A DNA stretch of 6,836 bases from Capsulimonas sp. (GTDB lineage Bacteria; Armatimonadota; Armatimonadia; Armatimonadales; Capsulimonadaceae), in the NCBI GenBank assembly GCA_025963815.1, contig JAOQAA010000317.1:1-6836 (forward strand). The letters run 5' to 3'. Positions 1 through 6,040 of this stretch are shown piece by piece; positions within the stretch are counted from its first letter, which is position 1, and each line of letters begins with the position of its first letter. Made by a program: the position numbers and the translations under genes. The notes beneath the pieces were generated by a model, which was given only the letters and a program-made list of their open reading frames with translations, was not told the DNA's origin and did no database searches.

Positions 1-29
1 AGTCTGCTCACCCAGCGTAAAACTTGCAT
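1..29 (-). CDS. Possible start of yidD (membrane insertion efficiency factor), truncated by window edge
   Basis: An ATG (complement of 27-29) opens a frame reading M-Q-V-L-R-W-V-S-R that stays open to the left edge. The hydrophobic and basic start resembles the beginning of YidD proteins, and yidD commonly follows rnpA directly in bacteria. Only nine residues are visible, there is no convincing Shine-Dalgarno, and the gap from the rnpA stop is 62 bp. The call therefore rests mostly on gene-order expectation. It could equally be a chance ATG, with yidD or yidC starting beyond the edge. Confidence 0.25.
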
Positions 30-91
30 GACTTGAGCCGAGACATTCCCGGGCCGGAAGCGCCTTAAACCGAGCAGACGCGGGCCGGTCC

Positions 92-460
92 TTAGAATAA
101 GCCAGCCTGACGACCGAGCGTTTCGACATCGGCCATCAGGCGGGAAAAATTGGCGTCCGTCGCCGACGTCCGCGCGACAAACATCACATCCACGGCGGCG
201 TCCGCGCGCATCTTTGAGAGCACGTGCAGCCTGCAGATCTCGCGCAGCCGGCGTTTAATCCGGTTGCGTATGTTCGCGCGCTTCGATACTTTTTTGCTGA
301 TTACAAAACCGAACCGAGGCGCCGTCAATCCCTGGGATCGCTCCGCCGCGGTCCGGGGACGCACGTACAGCATCAGAACGCCGCCATGAAACAAGCGCCG
401 ACGAGCGTAAACAGCGCGAAAATCGCGGTTACGCTTCAGCCGGGCGTAGCGCGGCAGCAT
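92..460 (-). CDS. rnpA: Ribonuclease P protein component
   Basis: This is the protein subunit of RNase P, which binds the catalytic RNA and helps it recognise and cleave the 5' leader of precursor tRNAs in the cytoplasm. The 122-residue length is normal for the family. It opens with the usual L-P-x-x-x-R-L-K-R-x-x-D-F-R-x-V-Y pattern. The signature block lies at about residues 51-74 (GFVISKKVSKRANIRNRIKR) and contains the RNR motif at 65-67, followed by a basic helix RRLRE. It lies 12 bp downstream of rpmH on the same strand. The spacer has only a weak Shine-Dalgarno, which suggests translational coupling to rpmH. The start was chosen because it matches the family N-terminus. An open frame across the opposite strand here is a shadow. 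Confidence 0.96.
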   Translation of the reverse strand: MLPRYARLKRNRDFRAVYARRRLFHGGVLMLYVRPRTAAERSQGLTAPRFGFVISKKVSKRANIRNRIKRRLREICRLHVLSKMRADAAVDVMFVARTSATDANFSRLMADVETLGRQAGLF

Positions 461-472
461 CGAGTAGGACCG

Positions 473-634
473 TTAGCCCTTTTCGATCTTGACCGTATGC
501 GTGACGGTGAGCTTATAGCGGCCCTTGGCGCGGCGGCGCTTCAGGACATTTCGGCCGTCGTTGGAGCTCATGCGCTCGCGGAAACCATGCGTCTTCATTT
601 TGTGCCGGACATTCGGCTGGTAAGGTCGCTTCAT
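473..634 (-). CDS. rpmH: 50S ribosomal protein L34
   Basis: L34 is a small, very basic protein of the large ribosomal subunit that packs against 23S rRNA. The frame encodes 53 residues, beginning [20 protein letters not shown] and continuing through the family core [19 protein letters not shown]. This matches the L34 consensus (MKRT-x-QPS/N ... HGFRxRM ... GRxVLxRRRxKGR). Most L34 proteins are about 44-47 residues; the extra length here is a C-terminal tail, HTVKIEKG. The start is supported by a good Shine-Dalgarno (AAGGA, complement of 643-647) 8 nt upstream. It is the first gene of the rpmH-rnpA transcript and has a strong promoter about 40 bp upstream. Confidence 0.97.
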   Translation of the reverse strand: MKRPYQPNVRHKMKTHGFRERMSSNDGRNVLKRRRAKGRYKLTVTHTVKIEKG

Positions 635-671
635 TATTCTATTCCTTCAAAGGTGTACACAAAGTCCGTGT

Positions 672-701
672 ATTATAGCACATGTGCTCTAAAATTCACA
701 A
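672..701 (-). promoter_or_regulatory. Promoter of rpmH-rnpA (extended -10, sigma70 type)
   Basis: On the minus strand a perfect TATAAT (complement of 672-677) is preceded by TGC, giving an extended -10. TTGTGA (complement of 696-701) lies 18 bp further upstream as the -35. Transcription would start near 665, leaving a leader of about 30 nt that carries the rpmH Shine-Dalgarno. This is the best promoter match seen in the window, as expected for a ribosomal protein gene. Confidence 0.75.
677..688. promoter_or_regulatory. 12-bp perfect palindrome inside the rpmH promoter spacer
   Basis: AGCACATGTGCT is a perfect 12-bp palindrome sitting between the -35 and -10 elements of the rpmH promoter and overlapping the last base of the -10. 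A dimeric DNA-binding protein here would block RNA polymerase. A second, shorter palindrome (GTGTACAC, 653-660) lies just downstream of the predicted transcription start. No known regulator is assigned; it may be chance. Confidence 0.35.
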
Positions 702-744
702 CTGGAAACACGTCCTCGTAAAAAAACTCCATTTCACTCATTCG

Positions 745-773
745 TTATTATTTTATATAAAACTAGGTATACT
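745..773 (+). promoter_or_regulatory. Candidate promoter for the ABC exporter gene
   Basis: TATACT at 768-773 is a good -10. The hexamer 17 bp upstream, TTATTA at 745-750, is only a weak -35 match. The stretch is strongly AT-rich compared with its surroundings, as expected for a divergent promoter region. The predicted start, near 780, would leave a leader of about 36 nt with AGGGA (801-805) as the Shine-Dalgarno, 10 nt before the ATG. Confidence 0.4.
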
Positions 774-815
774 GACGGCAATATTTTGAATTACGGCCTC
801 AGGGAATGAATTAAG

Positions 816-2609
816 ATGTGCGATCACCACCCAACAATTGAAGACCGCTATCGCAGCGACCATCCCTGGCGAACGCTGGCGATGCTGTACGGTCAGCGCC
901 GCCGGGCCGTGGTCGTCGCGGTTATTCTCTTCATTATTAAGCAGTCGCCAACCTGGGTCATCCCAATCGTCACGGCGAACATCATCGACGTAATCGCCCA
1001 CCCCAATGAGCATAAGGCCCAGGAGATTCTGACAAACACGCTGGCCGGCGTGGTGTCCGTTGCTCTTAACTCGCCCTTCCATACCGTGTACTATCGCAAT
1101 GTCGCCGAGGCGGCGCGGACGGCGGAAGCTACCCTTCGCTCGGCGATTTGCCGCCGGCTTCAGCAGCTCAATATCTCCTACTATAAGCATAAGAGCAGCG
1201 GCGTACTGCAAAGCAAGGCGCTGCGCGACGTCGAATCCATCGACCAGATGGCGCGCGGCTTGTTTGAGATGGTGCTTGGGGCCGCGATCGCCCTGGTCTC
1301 CGCGATCATCGTCACAGCGATCCGCGCCCCTCAATTTCTGTTGTTTTTCCTTCTGGCGATCCCTCCGGTCATCATCATGCAGCAATGGCTCTCCAAGCGC
1401 ATGCGCAAGATTAACAAGGAGTTTCGCCAGGAAGTCGAGGGAATGTCTTCCAAAATCGTCAGCATGATCGACATGATCCCGATCGCCCGCGCCCACGCGG
1501 TTGAGGACGTGGAGATCGAGAAGATCGACCGGCAGCTCGATCAGGTCAAGCAGGCCGGGATCAAAGTCGACTATATCAACGCGATGTTTCTTTCGTCGGC
1601 CTGGTCAATGTTCACGATGCTGAACCTGCTCGGCATGGTTGCGGCCGGCTGGATGTGCTATACGAAGATGCTGCCCCTGACAGCGGGCGATGTGGTGCTT
1701 CTGGGCGGATACTTCAGCAGCATCACCGGCGCCGTGCTTTCGATCTGTAATATCTTCCCGAACGTCGCACGCGGTTTCGAGGCGATCCGCTCCATCGGCG
1801 ACGTTCTGGAGTCGCCGGATATCGAGCGTAACCGCGGCAAGCAGTCCATCGCCAATGTCCGCGGCGGCCTTCGCTTCGACGAGGTGGCGTACCGGTATCC
1901 CGGCGTCGAAACCGACGCGATCTCACACTTCAGCCTGGATGTTCCCGCAGGCAAGACCGTCGCGCTTGTCGGCCCCTCGGGCTCTGGCAAGTCCACGATG
2001 ATGGGTCTGGTCCTCGGTTTCCAGCGCCCGACCGGCGGCCGGATTCTTTTAGACGGCAGCGATATCGAAGCGCTGGATCTGCGCGACTTCCGCGAATATG
2101 TCGCCGTCGTCTCCCAGGAGACCTTGCTGTTCCAGGGCACGCTGCGCGAGAACATCCTCTACGGCACTCTCGATGTCAGCGACGAGCGCTTGTGGCAGGC
2201 GATCTGTGACGCCAACGCCCACGAATTCGTTTCGCGTCTCCCCGACGGCCTGGATACGGTGATCGGCGAAAAGGGCGCGCGTCTTTCGGGCGGTCAGAAA
2301 CAAAGAATCGCCATCGCGCGAGCCATTATCCGCGAACCGCGTGTCTTAATCCTGGACGAAGCAACTTCGGCGCTGGACGGCGAGAGCGAGCGGGTCGTGC
2401 AGGAAGCGCTGGACCGTTTGATGAAAGGGCGCACTACACTGATCGTCGCGCATCGCCTTTCGACGATCCGCAACGCCGACACGATCGTCGTGCTGGAAAA
2501 CGGCCAGATCACCGAGTCGGGTTCTCTCCCAGACCTGCTTGATCGGAACGGCACGTTCGCCGACATGTGGCGCCTGCAAACCGGCGCCCGCTTCGCCATC
2601 GCGTCCTAA
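816..2609 (+). CDS. ABC transporter, exporter type, fused permease and ATPase (MsbA/multidrug-like)
   Basis: A 597-residue half-transporter with an N-terminal membrane domain fused to an ATPase domain, expected to act as a dimer in the inner membrane and export a lipid, drug or peptide. Hydrophobic segments fall at about 31-54, 72-94, 148-168, 171-189, 254-282 and 290-314, consistent with the six-helix exporter fold. The ATPase has every key motif: Walker A GPSGSGKST at 386-394, Q-loop Gln434, signature LSGGQ at 490-494, Walker B VLILDE at 510-515 with catalytic Glu515, D-loop SALD at 518-521 and the switch His546 in VAHRLS. It therefore looks catalytically competent. The ATG has AGGGA 10 nt upstream. 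The substrate cannot be read from sequence. An MFS exporter gene follows on the same strand after 192 bp, but the hairpin-forming repeats between them argue against simple co-transcription. Confidence 0.93.
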   Translation: MCDHHPTIEDRYRSDHPWRTLAMLYGQRRRAVVVAVILFIIKQSPTWVIPIVTANIIDVIAHPNEHKAQEILTNTLAGVVSVALNSPFHTVYYRNVAEAARTAEATLRSAICRRLQQLNISYYKHKSSGVLQSKALRDVESIDQMARGLFEMVLGAAIALVSAIIVTAIRAPQFLLFFLLAIPPVIIMQQWLSKRMRKINKEFRQEVEGMSSKIVSMIDMIPIARAHAVEDVEIEKIDRQLDQVKQAGIKVDYINAMFLSSAWSMFTMLNLLGMVAAGWMCYTKMLPLTAGDVVLLGGYFSSITGAVLSICNIFPNVARGFEAIRSIGDVLESPDIERNRGKQSIANVRGGLRFDEVAYRYPGVETDAISHFSLDVPAGKTVALVGPSGSGKSTMMGLVLGFQRPTGGRILLDGSDIEALDLRDFREYVAVVSQETLLFQGTLRENILYGTLDVSDERLWQAICDANAHEFVSRLPDGLDTVIGEKGARLSGGQKQRIAIARAIIREPRVLILDEATSALDGESERVVQEALDRLMKGRTTLIVAHRLSTIRNADTIVVLENGQITESGSLPDLLDRNGTFADMWRLQTGARFAIAS

Positions 2610-2632
2610 GTATCGGCTTCGGCCCCTTCTTA

Positions 2633-2664
2633 GGATGGCCCCTCCGCCCCAATTCTGGGGGACC
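2633..2664 (-). repeat. Copy A of a ~30-bp GC-rich repeat (inverted orientation)
   Basis: Read on the minus strand this unit starts GGTCCCCCAGAATTGGGGCG and ends GAGGGGCCATCC. Its first 27 bases are identical to copy B (2689-2715), and it matches copy C (2725-2754) over the full unit except for one substitution and one missing base. It begins 24 bp after the ABC transporter stop codon. Because it is inverted relative to B and C, the transcript can pair A with either of them. The A:B hairpin would have a 27-bp stem and a 24-nt loop and could end ABC transporter transcription. Confidence 0.85.
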
Positions 2665-2688
2665 GGAAAATGCCATAGTCCGAAATCT

Positions 2689-2715
2689 GGTCCCCCAGAA
2701 TTGGGGCGGAGGGGC
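2689..2715 (+). repeat. Copy B of the GC-rich repeat
   Basis: Twenty-seven bases are identical to the complement of copy A, with the core CCCCCAGAATTGGGG followed by CGGAGGGGC. Identity stops after GGGGC, so copy B lacks the CCATCC end found in A and C. It is in direct orientation to copy C, nine bases upstream of it. Confidence 0.85.
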
Positions 2716-2724
2716 GAACTCTTA

Positions 2725-2754
2725 GTCCCCCAGAATTGGGCCGAGGGGCCATCC
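2725..2754 (+). repeat. Copy C of the GC-rich repeat
   Basis: The unit runs GTCCCCCAGAATTGGGCCGA followed by GGGGCCATCC. Relative to copy A it has GGGCCGAG in place of GGGGCGGAG, but it keeps the CCATCC terminus. Together A and C bracket the whole element (2633-2754) as an imperfect inverted repeat. An in-frame TTG inside this copy (2736) extends the MFS reading frame upstream but is not the likely start. Confidence 0.8.
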
Positions 2755-2786
2755 TCATCCGCGACACCGTCCGTCGCCTTCGCTCC

Positions 2787-2794
2787 AAGGAGAG
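2787..2794 (+). promoter_or_regulatory. Shine-Dalgarno that fixes the MFS start at GTG 2802
   Basis: AAGGAGAG is a near-ideal ribosome binding site and ends 7 nt before the GTG at 2802. The longer frame from TTG 2736 has no such site, begins inside a repeat copy, and adds a charged, non-conserved leader before the first membrane helix. The GTG is therefore preferred. Confidence 0.75.
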
Positions 2795-2801
2795 CTTCCG
2801 C

Positions 2802-4025
2802 GTGCAAAAACGCCCTGCCGGCCTGATCTTCATCTTCATCACACTGCTGATCGACGTGCTCGGCTTTGGCGTGATCATCCCCGTGCTGCCCCGCCTGGTA
2901 TCTTCCCTGGCGGGCGGCGGCCCCAGCGCGGGCGCGCACGTCTTTGGGCTGCTAATGGCGTCGTTCGGCCTGATGCAGTTTCTGTTCTCGCCGCTGCTCG
3001 GCAGTCTCAGCGATCAATTTGGCCGCCGTCCGGTCCTTTTGCTGTCTCTGCTCTTCACAGTCGTGGACTATGTGATCCAGGCGCTCGCTCCGAATATCGA
3101 GTGGCTGTTCGTCGGACGCATTTTGGCGGGCATTACCGGAGCAAGCTTCACCGTCGCCAACGCCTACATCGCCGATATCACGGCGCCAGAGAAACGCGCG
3201 CAGAGTTTTGGGATGATCGGCGCGGCGTTCGGCATCGGCTTTATCCTCGGTCCCGCCCTGGGCGGCCTGCTTGGCGCCGTCTCGGCCCGCGCCCCATTCT
3301 GGGCCGCCGCCGGCCTCAGCCTTTTGAACTGCATCTATGGCGCATTCGTGCTGCCCGAGTCCCTGGACCAGGAACATCGCCGACCGCTGTCCATCAGCAC
3401 TCTCAATCCACTGCGCGGATTTGGCATTCTCGCCCGCTTCCCCTGGGTGCTCGCGATGGCCGCGTCCATCGGCCTGCTGAACCTCGCGCAGCAATGCCTG
3501 CAAAGCACCTGGGTTCTGTATACAGAATATCGTTACCACTGGACGCCGCTCGACAATGGCCTCTCACTCGCCCTCATTGGCCTGATGACCGCCATCGTTC
3601 AGGTCGGCCTGATCCGTGTGCTTGTGCCCAAACTCGGCGAGCGCCGCGCCGTTCTGGTAGGCTTTCTCTTCAACATGATCGGCTTCCTCGGGTTTGCTTT
3701 CGCCTCTCACGGCTGGATGCTTTACCCGGTGCTGATCGTTTGGTGCCTGAGCGGCATCGCCGGCCCCACCATCCAAAGTCTGCTCTCCAAACAATACGAA
3801 GCCAACGAACAAGGCGCCGTCCAGGGCGCGCTCGCCAGCCTGCAAAGCCTGATGGGCGTCATCGGCCCGATCCTCGCCACCTGGATCTTCGGCTACTTCA
3901 CCGCCCCCACCGCCCCGATCAACCTCCCCGGCTCCCCATTCCTGCTCGGCGCCGCCCTGATCATCGCCTCCGGCCTGCTCGCCCGCCGCGCGCTGCGACG
4001 GCAAGCGAAGACCGCGCCGGCATAA
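2802..4025 (+). CDS. MFS transporter, TetA-like drug/H+ antiporter (DHA1 family)
   Basis: A 407-residue major facilitator superfamily protein, expected to have 12 membrane helices and to export a small hydrophobic compound in exchange for protons. Helix 1 carries the hallmark LLIDVLGFGVIIPVLPRL (about 15-32) of TetA-like antiporters. The cytoplasmic loop 2-3 carries motif A, GSLSDQFGRRP, at 67-77 with Asp71 and Arg75-Arg76. Helix 4 has RILAGITGA (106-114, motif B). ADITAPEKRA (124-133) and the helix 5 antiporter motif GPALGG (150-155) follow. All the usual family landmarks are intact. Homology is to the tetracycline-efflux branch, but the many chromosomal members have diverse or unknown substrates, so resistance is not claimed. 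The gene follows the ABC exporter and converges on the AraC-type gene with only 19 bp between their stops. Long open frames on other strands across it are shadows of its GC-rich codon use. Confidence 0.92.
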   Translation: MQKRPAGLIFIFITLLIDVLGFGVIIPVLPRLVSSLAGGGPSAGAHVFGLLMASFGLMQFLFSPLLGSLSDQFGRRPVLLLSLLFTVVDYVIQALAPNIEWLFVGRILAGITGASFTVANAYIADITAPEKRAQSFGMIGAAFGIGFILGPALGGLLGAVSARAPFWAAAGLSLLNCIYGAFVLPESLDQEHRRPLSISTLNPLRGFGILARFPWVLAMAASIGLLNLAQQCLQSTWVLYTEYRYHWTPLDNGLSLALIGLMTAIVQVGLIRVLVPKLGERRAVLVGFLFNMIGFLGFAFASHGWMLYPVLIVWCLSGIAGPTIQSLLSKQYEANEQGAVQGALASLQSLMGVIGPILATWIFGYFTAPTAPINLPGSPFLLGAALIIASGLLARRALRRQAKTAPA

Positions 4026-4026
4026 A

Positions 4027-4046
4027 AAGGCGTCATGCTTTGCCTT
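4027..4046 (-). terminator. Weak hairpin between the convergent MFS and AraC-type genes
   Basis: AAGGC (4027-4031) and GCCTT (4042-4046) can pair over a 10-nt loop. Read on the minus strand the stem is followed by a short T run (GCCTTTTTATG), as in an intrinsic terminator for the AraC-type gene, whose stop codon overlaps the stem. At only 5-6 bp the stem is weak, and there is no U tract in the rightward direction. Confidence 0.35.
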
Positions 4047-4998
4047 AAACTGCCGATGTCTGCGGCTCAAGCCGCACAGGCACGTGAAGCATAGGGCTTT
4101 CCATCAGCAATGTCTCAGGCGTTTTTATTCGCACGATGTCGCGTCGTGGGGGAGCGCCAAACGTGCGGGCGTACTCCCGGCTGAACTGCGAGGCGCTTTC
4201 ATATCCGACCTGATAGGCGGCGGCCTCCGCGCTCACGGAATCCGTCAGCATCAGCCTTCGCGCCTCCAGCAGCCGAAGCTGCTTCTGGAACTGGAGAGGC
4301 GTCATCAACGTGGTCAGTTTGAACTGCCGATGGAACGCCGACGCGCTCATCCGCGCCCCGTCGGCTAACTCCTCAATGCGTATCGGCCGGTCGAAATTCT
4401 CGCGGAGGGAATGGATGGCTTGAATGACGCCCTGTGTGTGGCTGCCGCCCAGGACGACGTTCGCAACTTCGCCCCCATACGGACTGGTCAGGAGCCAGTA
4501 ACAGATTTCCCTCATGATCAGCGGATAAAGCGCGGGGATAGCGCTGGGGGCGTCGAGCAGACGCGTCAGCCGCAGCAGGCAATCCGCCAAGGGTGCGTGA
4601 AAGTCGGTCACGAACACGCCCCGGTTGATCTTGCCGCTTGTTTGCGGCGGCGGACTGAGCGATTCCATGACGTGTTGCAAGGCGCCGATTTCGAGTTCGA
4701 CGCCGATGCTGAGATAAGGTTTGTTTGGGCTGGCTTCCACGATCCGGCCGAACGCCGGCATTTCGATGCTGACCACCAGCGCCTGCCCCGCGCAGTAGTA
4801 GATCCATTTGTCTCCAATGATCGTCTGCTACGACACTTGGACAAAGAAGCATAGCGTGGGCTTGAGGATTGAATGGCTGAGCCGATCCTGCTGGGGCGAT
4901 CGCAGGAAAGATACCCCCTCAACGGCCGTTTGAAATACGATTTGCCCAGAATGGCCTTCCGTATGGCGCATCACCGCATCCACTAAACGCTCCAGCAT
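4045..4998 (-). pseudogene. AraC-family transcriptional regulator interrupted by an in-frame amber codon
   Basis: Read from ATG (complement of 4996-4998) the frame spans 317 codons in a single phase, with one internal TAG at codon 57 (complement of 4828-4830). Residues 1-56 begin MLERLVDAVMRHTEGHSGQI and run to LCFFVQVS. After the stop the same frame continues QTIIGDKWIYYCAGQALVVS, then IEMPAFGRIVEASP. This is the unbroken AraC_N-type N-terminal domain (PF06719-like), where relatives have a sense codon at the stop position. Two helix-turn-helix motifs follow at about 207-226 (IEELADGARMSASAFHRQFK) and 256-280 (SAEAAAYQVGYESASQFSRE). The start has a good Shine-Dalgarno (AAAGGGAGA, complement of 5005-5013) 6 nt away, so only the stop breaks the gene. 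No good in-frame restart exists soon after it; the first GTG is at 4774-4776. It would normally control the divergent reductase gene. A sequencing error, a recent nonsense mutation or readthrough all fit. Confidence 0.85.
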
Positions 4999-5013
4999 AA
5001 TGCGTCTCCCTTT

Positions 5014-5027
5014 CCGCTACTTAGCGG
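5014..5027. promoter_or_regulatory. Dyad CCGCTA-CT-TAGCGG in the leader of the AraC-type gene
   Basis: Perfect 6-bp arms are separated by 2 bp, directly abutting the Shine-Dalgarno of the AraC-type gene and downstream of its candidate -10. The position suits an operator or a leader structure that affects translation. The two-base centre favours a protein-binding dyad over an RNA hairpin. This is inferred from symmetry and position only. Confidence 0.35.
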
Positions 5028-5040
5028 CATCACTATTTCT

Positions 5041-5049
5041 AGTTTAGCA
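5041..5049 (-). promoter_or_regulatory. Candidate extended -10 for the AraC-type gene
   Basis: On the minus strand TGCTAAACT combines a TGn extension with TAAACT as the -10 hexamer (complement of 5041-5046). No good -35 is present at 17 bp. Transcription would start near 5034 and give a leader of about 36 nt containing the 5014-5027 dyad. Confidence 0.35.
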
Positions 5050-5065
5050 GGAATAGGCAAGAAAT

Positions 5066-5077
5066 CGAAAAGTTTCG
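5066..5077. promoter_or_regulatory. Dyad CGAAA-AG-TTTCG upstream of the reductase promoter
   Basis: Perfect 5-bp arms flank a 2-bp centre, about 40-50 bp upstream of the predicted reductase transcription start. That is a usual place for an activator to bind. It has the same arm-2-arm layout as the dyad at 5014-5027, but the arm sequences differ. It may be chance. Confidence 0.3.
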
Positions 5078-5100
5078 GCACGGTCTCTTCTGAGCGTCAC

Positions 5101-5109
5101 TGGTATCAT
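5101..5109 (+). promoter_or_regulatory. Candidate extended -10 of the aldo/keto reductase gene
   Basis: TGGTATCAT has the TGn extension and a TATCAT hexamer (5104-5109), but no recognisable -35 at 16-18 bp. A promoter with a weak -35 fits dependence on an activator such as the adjacent AraC-type protein; that link is inference. Confidence 0.4.
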
Positions 5110-5141
5110 AAACTCACACAGACGCCAGGAGAAAAAATATT

Positions 5142-6008
5142 ATGTCCACCACACTTCCAGGAGGCGAATACAAGCTCGCCGAAGATCTTACTGTCACTCG
5201 CATGGGGTATGGCGCCATGCAGCTGGCCGGCCCGCATGTCTTCGGGCCGCCGAAAGACCATGACGGCGCGCTCGCAGTGTTGCGCAAAGTTGTTGAACTC
5301 GGCATCACTCACATCGACACCAGCGACTTCTATGGCCCGCATATCACCAATCAGCTCATCAAGGAAGCGCTCCATCCTTATCCGGAACAGTTACGGATTG
5401 TCACCAAGGTCGGCGCGACGCGAGACGAGAAGGGAAATTGGCCGAAAGCGCTTGCGCCCCACGAGATCCGCCAGGCCGTTCAAAACAACCTCACGAACCT
5501 CGGCATTGACGCGCTCGATGTCGTCAATCTGCGGGTCGGCTCCGTGAGCGAACCGACGCCCGGTTCGCTCGCGGAGCCGTTCGGCGTGCTCGCTGAGCTT
5601 CAGAAGGAAGGCCTGATCAAGCATTTGGGGGTCAGTAACGTCCTCGCCGAGCAGATCGCCGAGGCGCAATCCATCGCGCCAGTTGTCTGCGTGCAGAATT
5701 TCTACAATATCGCAAATCGTCAGGATGACGCGCTCATCGATTCCTTGGCGAAACAAGGAATCGCCTACGCGCCGTTCTTCCCGCTGGGCGGCTTCTCCCC
5801 GCTGCAATCCGACGCCCTGTCCGGCGTGGCCGCCCGCCTAAACGCCACCCCGATGGCCGTCGCCCTGGCGTGGCTGCTGCAGCGATCCCCGAACATCCTG
5901 CTCATCCCCGGAACATCCTCCGTAGAGCACCTCCGAGAAAACGTCGCCGGCGCCGGCCTGCAATTGCCGGAGGACGCGATTGAAGAACTGAACGGTATCG
6001 TCGGTTAA
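5142..6008 (+). CDS. Aldo/keto reductase family oxidoreductase (YdbC-like)
   Basis: A 288-residue soluble NAD(P)H-dependent oxidoreductase of the aldo/keto reductase TIM-barrel fold, expected to reduce an aldehyde or ketone. The substrate is unknown. The active-site region GITHIDTSDFYGP (54-66) supplies Asp59 and Tyr64, and Lys89 lies in VTKVG. The cofactor-binding strands show GVSN at 163-166 and IPGTSSVEHLREN at 255-267, the usual phosphate-binding loop. Where most family members have the fourth catalytic residue, His (LYxxHR), this protein reads DVVNLRVG (126-133). That wording is, from memory, typical of the YdbC-like branch rather than a defect. The ATG is preceded by AGGAG (5127-5131) at 10 nt. 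The gene is divergent from the AraC-type gene, a common regulator/oxidoreductase arrangement, and is followed by a strong hairpin. Confidence 0.92.
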   Translation: MSTTLPGGEYKLAEDLTVTRMGYGAMQLAGPHVFGPPKDHDGALAVLRKVVELGITHIDTSDFYGPHITNQLIKEALHPYPEQLRIVTKVGATRDEKGNWPKALAPHEIRQAVQNNLTNLGIDALDVVNLRVGSVSEPTPGSLAEPFGVLAELQKEGLIKHLGVSNVLAEQIAEAQSIAPVVCVQNFYNIANRQDDALIDSLAKQGIAYAPFFPLGGFSPLQSDALSGVAARLNATPMAVALAWLLQRSPNILLIPGTSSVEHLRENVAGAGLQLPEDAIEELNGIVG

Positions 6009-6040
6009 GCCGCAATACCGTTTCAAGAACGAAAAGCAAA

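Noticed and set aside
2..79. 8-bp inverted repeat GTCTGCTC (2-9) / GAGCAGAC (72-79) downstream of rnpA
   Set aside because: The 62-nt separation and short arms are compatible with chance, and there is no T tract to support a terminator.
224..721. Open frame on the plus strand across rnpA and rpmH
   Set aside because: It is antisense to two highly conserved genes and its translation shows no family pattern.
635..815. Replication origin next to rpmH
   Set aside because: AT-rich region in a classic oriC neighbourhood, but the best DnaA-box-like 9-mers have two mismatches, they do not cluster, and dnaA is absent. The AT-richness is explained by divergent promoters.
2736..2801. Upstream TTG start adding 22 residues to the MFS protein
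   Set aside because: The TTG lies inside repeat copy C, has no Shine-Dalgarno, and the added residues are charged and non-conserved. GTG 2802 has an excellent ribosome binding site.
816..4025. Antibiotic-resistance gene cassette
   Set aside because: Both exporters belong to families that include drug pumps, but there are no mobile element ends, integrase or known resistance partner. Chromosomal homologues with unknown substrates are more likely.
3101..4048. Long plus-strand frame overlapping the MFS gene in another phase
   Set aside because: Very rich in Arg, Pro and His, typical of an out-of-phase shadow of a GC-rich gene. The MFS frame has all family motifs.
4373..4852. Separate protein-coding frame over the 5' part of the AraC-type gene
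   Set aside because: It is out of phase with the regulator. The conserved AraC N-terminal sequence continues in the regulator's own phase on both sides of the TAG, so no frameshift or extra gene is needed.
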